A DNA stretch of 64,000 nt from Ciona intestinalis. Its lineage: Eukaryota; Chordata; Ascidiacea; Phlebobranchia; Cionidae. The stretch covers positions 1,215,479 through 1,279,478 of the forward strand of contig NC_020169.2 of assembly GCF_000224145.3 (NCBI RefSeq), read 5' to 3'. The notes under the pieces are model-generated. The model was not told the DNA's origin. It worked only from the letters and a program-made list of their open reading frames with translations, and made no database searches. Position 1 is the stretch's first letter; the number at the start of each line of letters is the position of its first letter. Below, piece by piece: positions 56,680 through 64,000 of this stretch. The translations under genes and the position numbers were made by a program.

Positions 56680-59600
56680 ATGGCAGATGACCCCAATGAA
56701 ACACTGGAAACCTTACTTAGTAAGTATTAAGGTCTAGTAAACTTGATATTGGTAAAGTATTTTTAATAAATGAGTAAATGTGCGGAAAGTAAAAAAATGC
56801 ATTCATTTACTATTATGCATAAAACACATCTTTAGTCTTGCTTATTTTTCATCAAAGCTATCTTAAATGTAGTAAAAATCTGATATGTAAAAAAAACGGA
56901 TCACCTAATCAAGTTCCAGTTTTATTTATTGGTTTAAATGTAAAAAATGGATGTTTGGCTGCAATTATCTTTGCTATTAAAAGAAAAGTGTGGTAAAATA
57001 TCTATCTATCTAGACAAAGCCACAAGCACACTGAATCGCCAAGATGATTGGGAATACATAATGGCATTTTGTGACAAAGTTAATTTTGAGATAGAAGGGT
57101 AAGTAACCTTGTGTAAAAGTATATCCATTGTATGTACAAAAATAGTTATTGTAAGGTAAGGACACTATATGATTTATTCAGTTTATCAAATTTGTAGGGC
57201 ACAAAATGCAACACGGCTGATTGCGCACAAAATCCAATCTCCACAAGAATTAGAAGCACTACGTGCACTGACAGTGCTGGAAGCATGTGTTAAAAATTGT
57301 GGGGAGATTTTTCAAAAAGAATTAGGAAAATACAGATTTCTAAATGAAATGATCAAAGTTGTTTCACCAAAGGTAAAAACAACATGTTTATATTAATTAT
57401 ACCCACACTTGTTTTTGCTTATATCCAGTGCCAAACTACTTTTGAATCATGCGTTTTAACATATGGTATTTTGTGTTTAGTATTTAGGTGATAAAACATC
57501 AGAAAAAGTTCAAAAAAGGGTTTTGGTGATGTTGTATACATGGAGCATTGCACTAACTGATCAAATTAAAATAAGAGATGCATACCAGATGTTGAAAAAG
57601 CAAGGTAAAATATATATTTTTCTTCACGGTTTATCAGCCTAGGTAACTAGTTATACATTTGCTTTGTAATGTGTAGATGTTGGTATGCTGAACATAGGAC
57701 TAAACTAATCCGAACATGAACCTGTAAAGGCTACCCAACAGAACAATTTGTCAAAATAGATTCTTCCCACATAGTGGTGTCTCAAACCCACTCAATCAAA
57801 AATATCATTAAAATATCTATTTTTATTTACTTTAGGTATTGTTACAACTGATCCAGAATATGATCAGTCAATGGTTACTGATATTCCAGCTCCAAAAGAA
57901 AGCAGAGATACTTTATTTACTGATGAGGAAAAAAGAAAACAGCTTGACAAACTTCTAAAAAGTACCCGGCCAGAAGACCTACAGGTAAACCAAAAACAAT
58001 TAGCCCATTTGTTAGTCAAATAAATTTTATTAGCTGTTTTTATTACCAAAATGCAGTTTGTATCTGAAAAACTGTTAACGTTACATTTCTTAAAAAATAT
58101 TAGTTCGGGAACCTTGGCTAATGTGTTCGTGTAACCAAAAAATAAAAAGGGTGTAAAATAATTATAATATGGATGACACATTAGAAAGTATTGTCTATAG
58201 ATTGTGACGGTCACGCCTTTTATCCAAAACACTGTTTCTTTTTTTATCAATAAGCAGGTACCTTTCTTTTGTAATCTCTCCTGTTCCTCGTCATCCTGAG
58301 CAAAGAGACAAAATAAATTTCATTCATTCCCAGGCAGCAAATCGTTTGATAAAGAGTGTGGTAAAAGAAGATGAAGACAGAATGGAAAAAATGAAGAAAC
58401 GAAATGAAACACTTGAAGAAGTGACCAACAATATTCGTCTGCTTAATGAGATGCTCACACATTTTGACCCAGATGTGACAGCCATCAGTGATATGCAAAT
58501 GATGAAGGTAGGAATATTATCTTTTAATTTGTTTTTTTTTAGTTTGAACTTTTGCAAAGTATTTTTGAAAACATCTGATTTTGAAATGTCCAAATATTAA
58601 TGTGATCCTGACCCTGTTTTAAATGAAACTTGTTTTATCCTCCAGTGAAAACGACAGTTGTTATAAAACAGGTGTTCTGTTTTATACACGTTTTGCCCAC
58701 TTATGAGTTACTAAATATGTAATTTTGTTGATTGTGGATGATTGTTTTTCTGTACTACCAACAATTTAGGCAACCCATTGGTAAATACTGGATTTTGTCA
58801 CTTCTTTTGCAAAAGGACAAATACGCCGCTCAACCTTTTGAAGTATTTATTTAATTAAAGTCCACACTTGTTGCAGGAACTGTATGACAGCTGTCACAAA
58901 CTGCGACCAACATTATTCCGCCTTGCATCGGACACAGATGATGATGAGGGTGCTCTCATGGAGATCCTGAGAGCAAATGATGACGTAACACGAGTCATGC
59001 AATCTTTCGAAAAGATTGTTTCCCCAAAACTGACATCGGTGACTGACAGGAAAGCAGACGGAGCAGCTGAGCCTGACAAACCACAACCTGAAGTAGAAAA
59101 AGGTTTCAAACAAATTTTTAAAATGATATTACAAAATGCTGTACAAGTTATACTAATTATTTTATAGTTAACAGACATATCAAATATACATAATACGCGA
59201 CATAATAATAAATAATTTATTAATTTGGTCCAATCTTACAAGCACATTTTTTTAGGTTTATTTTAGAATATCATTATATAATTTAACATAAGGAAGCTTG
59301 CCCAACTAATTTTTTGCTTACATGTAGGACAAGTGACTTAATGAGCATGCTTTTTGCATTTACTCAAATTAATCATCATAACTAATGATTAAGTTTTGAA
59401 CCTAATTATTATCTATAGGAGATTTGATTCTTACTTTGATCAAATCTTTATAATACATGGATTGTTAACCTACACAACCCATTTTACACAAATTTATAGG
59501 AAAATTAATTATTTCAAAATTAAAAATGATAAATTTCTTAAATGGTGCATCATTTTTTCGCAAACTAATTACAAATTCTACAATAATTATAATAATTATT

Positions 59601-62525
59601 GTAATTAATTTAATTACCTGCTTTTCACCCTCGCACAGAAATCTCATCCACTTTACTTGATCTTGCAAATTTAAATTTTACCCCTACAACATCATCTAAT
59701 GATTTACCAGCTACTGGTTCTACTTACTCGTCCATGCTGCTAACCCCACCTCCTAATTCATTGCAAAGTAACAATGGTAGGCTCTAACCTGCAAAAGCTA
59801 ATTATAATGCATTGAATTTTGCTATTTTTAGACTTATTTTTAATGCAATACTGAGCTACAGTTCCAAAAGAACAGCAGTATTGTTTCTAGCCAATTTATA
59901 CTCATTAGCCTCATTAGCCTACACAATTTATTAATTTTTTTTGTTGATGAGCGGTGACTCCTTTGGGATGTTTACCATTTAATTATAGCATGCAAGTTAG
60001 TTTATCCAATATTTCTACAATGCTACTAGATGCATTAAGTATAGTTCAATACAACAGTGCCTAACATTAACATGCCAATCAACATATTTTAAATATCTTG
60101 TTATTAATGTGTTTTTTGTCAAAATTAACCTGTTAAATTTCCACATACCTACTCTACCCTCAATTTTGACCTTTATTACTCCTCATTAGAAACCTCCATG
60201 GATAACATGCTCCTGGACTTCCAATCTGCTCCCACATCCACATCTTCCGCTCCTCCTCCAACCACCAATGATGTCAACAGTTTATTCTCGCTAAATGATC
60301 TCCTTCCCTCCAACCCACCCCCGCAACCCCCTACCCTTGCCCCTGTCAACCCAACACCCATGATCCCCAAACTTACTGCACCACCTCAACCACAGCAAAA
60401 ACCTTCAGTAAGTCACCACTATCAACTATTGTGGTTAAGTTAGGTAATTAATATTCTTAAGATGTTTTACCTGCCTATAAGCTAGCATTTTTCAGTTTGT
60501 AAAAAGTTATTATTACTTGTTTTGTTACTTATATACTACCTTTTATGTGAAATATTAAACATAAATAATAGCCAAGCTTTAGCAACCAAGTTTTCCTAAC
60601 TAAATTTGACCCAACATTTTCAGGCATATAAATTATTCAACTTTATCTCGCGAATTTAACTTTCTGAATTAATATTACACAGTAATTTACAATATATATA
60701 TATATTTTTTTATTAAGGGTAAGTGCGTAAAATATTTTATTTTAATTTAGGCATTCTCGGACATAGATGCACTAAGTAGGGGTTTAATGGAACAAACACT
60801 TGGACATAAACTACAAAGTCAATTTCCGTAAGTAGCCAATACATTATCCTACAATTTAAACTTTCCTCTCATATTTTGCACAGAAAACCTGCAGCAAAAC
60901 CAACGCTTCATCAACTTTCTCAAAAACCAGTTGCAGATGTTCCTTCATTATTTGACATACCCCAATCTCAACCCCCTCAACCCACAACCATTGCCCCACT
61001 TTTGCCGCTAAACCCCCCACCTACTTCCTTACCCACTAGTGAACCTCTCATAGCATCAAGCAACCCCCCACCCACTGTAATGCCGACACAACCACCACAA
61101 ACTCAAGATATGTCGCTAGCGGATGTATTTGTCGCATTAGAATCCATCCGTCCAAGTGAGTAAAAAGTTTAATTACTAATGCGATTTTTGGACAATTGCT
61201 GTTCAACTTGCTATAGAAACTTTTCATTTTTACCCAAATTTATCAAATTGTTGGTTTAAAATATTTTTGAAGATTTTTTTGCATATTCCAATAATAAGTT
61301 GGGAAAATTCGGTATTTTTTATGGTATAGGTCTTATTGGTAGTATAATACATATATTATTACTTACAATATATGATATATTTCATCTGGTGTGCCAGGTA
61401 CCTTTGCCCCACTCACGGTATATGATAAGAATGGTATTCGCGTGATGTTACACTTCGCAAAGGATCACGCCTCACCTGTTAGAACTGACACACTTGTAGC
61501 TGTCGTGTCTATAATGAGCACACGAACCAACCCAGTCGAAAATATTGTCTTCCAGGCAGCAGTTCCTAAGGTTAGCAATGTCTAAATCACTTTCCAAATG
61601 TAAACATTGAATTCAGAAACTGGGTTTTTATGTCTTACTATACTATCTTTATGGTGGGTTTAGCAGACACATTTTTAATTTATAATTTTTTTTTATAGTT
61701 TTAGGTTTTTTACCTTTAGTGTGTTTTTTAACAACTGTCAATTTACTGCTAATTCTTCTTTCTTTACTGTTTTTTTTTATTAATCTAAATGTTACTGTAA
61801 ACAACCTATATTATATATTACACATTAGTAGTTTATATTTATATTCTGCCACAATAATTAATAAATTAATCCTGTTTAAAACAGTAACACAGTACACTAT
61901 AAAATAACAAGCGTGAATCTTGTATGATACAAGCCATGTTTTTCCCAACAGGTAATGCGTATTAAGTTGCAACCCCCATCAAACACTGATCTAGCTGCGT
62001 TTAACCCAATCTTATCAAGTCCTCCTATTACACAAGTCATGATCATTGCCAATCCTGCACATGTAAGTAGGAATCCAATGTAGAATGTTGTTAATGACAC
62101 TTATTTTATTCTAGTTCAATATATGTTGTTAAATACGTGTATGTTGTTTTTTCTTAAACAAGCAGTTTAATTTCATTGTTTAAACTTGTACCTACGTCTA
62201 AAGATCAAAGAATGTATAAAAAAATCCAAAAAAACTTAAATTCTATCAGAAACAAAACAACTTATGGGTAAAACCAAAAGAATAATATTCATTCGATTAA
62301 TTTGGATTAAACACCTTTTTATAAAATTGATATAAAATAAATTAAGTAAAACAAATCACTGTTTAAATAAAAAAATACAATATAACATAATGTTTGTCAT
62401 AATTTTCACAGAAAGACGTGAAGGTCCGTTTCAAACTAGATTACAAAATCGACGATCAAACTTCGATATTTGAAACCGGTGAAATAAATAATTTTCCTCC
62501 AGCGGATCAGTGGGGCAAGTTATAA
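56680..62525 (+). CDS. GGA: GGA-type clathrin adaptor (VHS-GAT-hinge-GAE), 14 exons
   Basis: Exons: 56680-56719, 57014-57098, 57198-57372, 57481-57604, 57836-57984, 58334-58507, 58877-59102, 59639-59776, 60190-60407, 60751-60827, 60884-61155, 61398-61570, 61952-62062, 62412-62525; 691 residues, within the usual GGA range of about 610-720. VHS domain about 8-142 (AHKIQSPQELEALRALTVLEACVKNCG, KYRFLNEMIKVVSPK, AYQMLKKQG). GAT about 170-325 (ANRLIKSVVKED and LRPTLFRLASDT). The hinge (326-560) is Pro/Ser/Thr rich, with a clathrin-box-like LLDL near residue 330 and an ESIRPS end. GAE about 561-691 (TVYDKNGIRVMLHFAKDH, VFQAAVPK, LQPPS). GGAs carry mannose-6-phosphate receptors and other cargo from TGN to endosomes using ARF1, ubiquitin and clathrin. 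One gene would be expected before the vertebrate triplication. AATAAA at 62934-62939. Confidence 0.96.
58625..58845 (-). repeat. SINE copy, partial
   Basis: 'cagttgttataaaacaggtg', 'cacgttttgcccacttatga', 'acaatttaggcaacccattg' and 'aaaaggacaaatacgccgct'. Lies in the GGA intron between exons 58334-58507 and 58877-59102. The only recognisable dispersed repeat seen in the GGA gene. Confidence 0.7.
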
Positions 62526-63843
62526 CCGTCACAATATGGTCAAATATAGTTCATCCCTGCTGGTGGTATACCATGTACCTGCACTCGAAGTGTCATGCTT
62601 ACCACAATGAACATACACTTAAATATGTTGAAAGTTATAAATATGGTAGCATCATATAATCGCCTGGTGCGGTTCATATCTCGAATCAACAATTACAAAA
62701 TTTGACGTCATTGCGGACAAATATGACGTCACAAATGCAATTTGATTGATTTTTTCACGTTTGTTTTATTGGTTCCATTTATTCAGATACCGAAGCCGTG
62801 TTCATTTTCAAAATTTATTCGGTTAAACGGTTCGTGATTTCATTATACGTTTAATAACGTTCCGTTATACCATGCGCTACATGTTATTACATAGTTTTTG
62901 CTTATGTGCAATTATAATTGTCGAATAAAAAGAATATTCTTATGTTGCTGTTTTTAGGTTTGGCAACCATATGGTTTTTAGATTTAATTCAGCACCAAAT
63001 TTCTGATCAGCTGCTTTAAAATTGAAACCTGTTTTGGTGACAATTATACTACACACTAAGTTAGTTAATTTAAGCTGGTTTAATTTCACAACGATTGGAC
63101 AATTTCTTTTGTGTAATCATTGTAGCGTTTGATTAAGATTATATATCCGGACAAAGATAATGCGTGTCAGGTTCGGCACGGACCCCCAGAATGCGGCATC
63201 GGGTTACTTTTGTGTATTAGCACTAGTTGTACTCTCGTGAATTGGATTAGGAAGACATGGTATGTATCTACGTTGCTAGCAGGGGCTCGCTTGTTTTGAC
63301 GTCAAGAACTGGTTGGTGAGAAACTGAGACTCAGCGTGCGTGTTTCCAGCAACAGCGACTGTCAACGAGGAGTCAAAGCAAGCAGTAAAACCGAAACCAC
63401 AGCTTGTACCATGATACAAAGGGAGTTACCAAGAATTAAGTGATTTAATGGTTAGCCTATTATCAATAAAAAATGTAAAGCGTGGTAGTACGAAGAATTG
63501 AGAAAGCAAATTTACAAGGAAAAGCAAACATACTCGTCTGTGCATGCAACAAAAAATGTATAAACTCAGCTTTAATAGGTTTATGTAAACGACGAATCGG
63601 TATCTCTCAGTTTATTCTTTACCGAATTTAATATATGGTAGTTGGTATTAATTCAAACTCTTGCAATATGCTTTTGGTATCGCGCAACGGTCGCATTGAA
63701 ATGAAATATTTACGATTCTAGTTACTAGAAAAGTAGGACGTTGTACTAGTTCTCATAAATCGTATTTGGTTATAACTGCAACTAATACCACAATATGTAC
63801 AAAAGAAGTAGTTCTATTTGACGACTGTCGGCAACATATCAGA
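62526..63843. other. GGA 3' UTR and upstream region of the next gene
   Basis: GGA 3' UTR probably ends near AATAAA at 62934-62939. Three perfect TGACGTCA palindromes lie at 62703-62710, 62724-62731 and 63297-63304. No repeat family is recognised. Confidence 0.5.
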
Positions 63844-63959
63844 ATGAAGGTCGAGGAACAGGACAACAGTGAACCAGACCAGGAAAATACCGATAATCAA
63901 GATAAAACAACGCCGCCAGAAAAACCAGAGACGCAGAATTATTCTTTGTTGCCGCCAAG
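63844..63959 (+). CDS. Possible first coding exon of a gene leaving the window
   Basis: An ATG at 63844 opens a 38-codon frame, very rich in Glu, Gln, Asp and Pro (KVEEQDNSEPDQENTDN), ending NYSLLPPR at a good donor (ccaag|gtaatg, GT at 63960). Codon use and absence of stops fit coding sequence, and the frame stays open upstream to about 63766. The product is not recognised and no second exon lies in the remaining 40 bp. Confidence 0.35.
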
Positions 63960-64000
63960 GTAATGCCACACTACAATGTGACGTAGTACAGTGTTTGTTT

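Noticed and set aside
1-64000. LTR retroelements, virus-like elements or LINE reverse transcriptase
   Set aside because: No reverse transcriptase, integrase, capsid or envelope motifs and no long terminal repeats were seen on either strand.

Overview
This window looks like a chordate genome fragment from the sea squirt Ciona (C. intestinalis/robusta type). The evidence is AT-rich DNA, compact genes with many short GT-AG introns, chordate orthologues (SMURF, GGA, RGP1, SSR1), and two very abundant short repeat families that I associate with Ciona: a tRNA-derived SINE with a (GAAT)n tail and a roughly 200-bp inverted-repeat MITE. All gene models below were assembled by hand from splice sites, reading-frame phase and remembered protein families. 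Every multi-exon model closes in phase. No alignment or transcript was available.

Layout. (1) 1-10209 (+): the 3' part, 18 exons, of a mucin-like single-pass membrane protein resembling the KIAA1549/UPF0606 family. It has a Ser/Thr-rich ectodomain with an 11-residue tandem repeat, one transmembrane helix and a proline-rich cytoplasmic tail. A hAT-type MITE with a perfect 8-bp target duplication sits in one intron. (2) 14195-24792 (+): a nine-exon class A GPCR with melatonin-receptor/Tre1-like features (NRF instead of DRY, NFVIY instead of NPxxY) and a long cytoplasmic tail ending in a possible PDZ ligand. (3) 27436-30525 (+): a secreted ten-cysteine beta-microseminoprotein (PSP94-like) gene. 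(4) 31140-35309 (-): RGP1, the RAB6 exchange-factor partner, tail-to-tail with gene 3. (5) 36603-36734 (+): a possible terminal exon of an unidentified gene. (6) 37647-53474 (-): a SMURF-type HECT ubiquitin ligase (C2, three WW domains, HECT) with a 9.1-kb first intron that contains a plausible alternative first coding exon. (7) 54953-55867 (+): intronless SSR1/TRAP-alpha, head-to-head with SMURF. (8) 56680-62525 (+): a GGA clathrin adaptor whose start codon lies only about 20 bp past the sole canonical polyadenylation signal found downstream of SSR1. (9) 63844-63959 (+): a possible first coding exon of a gene that leaves the window.

Four of the genes act around membrane traffic and protein turnover: SSR1 at the ER translocon, RGP1 at the Golgi, GGA at TGN/endosomes, and SMURF in ubiquitin-dependent turnover of TGF-beta/BMP components. 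They are not an obvious single pathway, and the adjacency may only reflect gene density.

Repeats. About 27 copies of one MITE family occupy the stretch 8-50 kb, including six of the eight introns of the GPCR. None is seen from 49.4 to 64 kb. SINE fragments, a second SINE-like family, one hAT MITE, one foldback element and several tandem repeats are also present. I saw no LTR, retrovirus-like or Polinton element, no rRNA, no intact tRNA gene and no CRISPR array. The sequence has a 50-base N gap at 1600-1649 and a single N at 45270.
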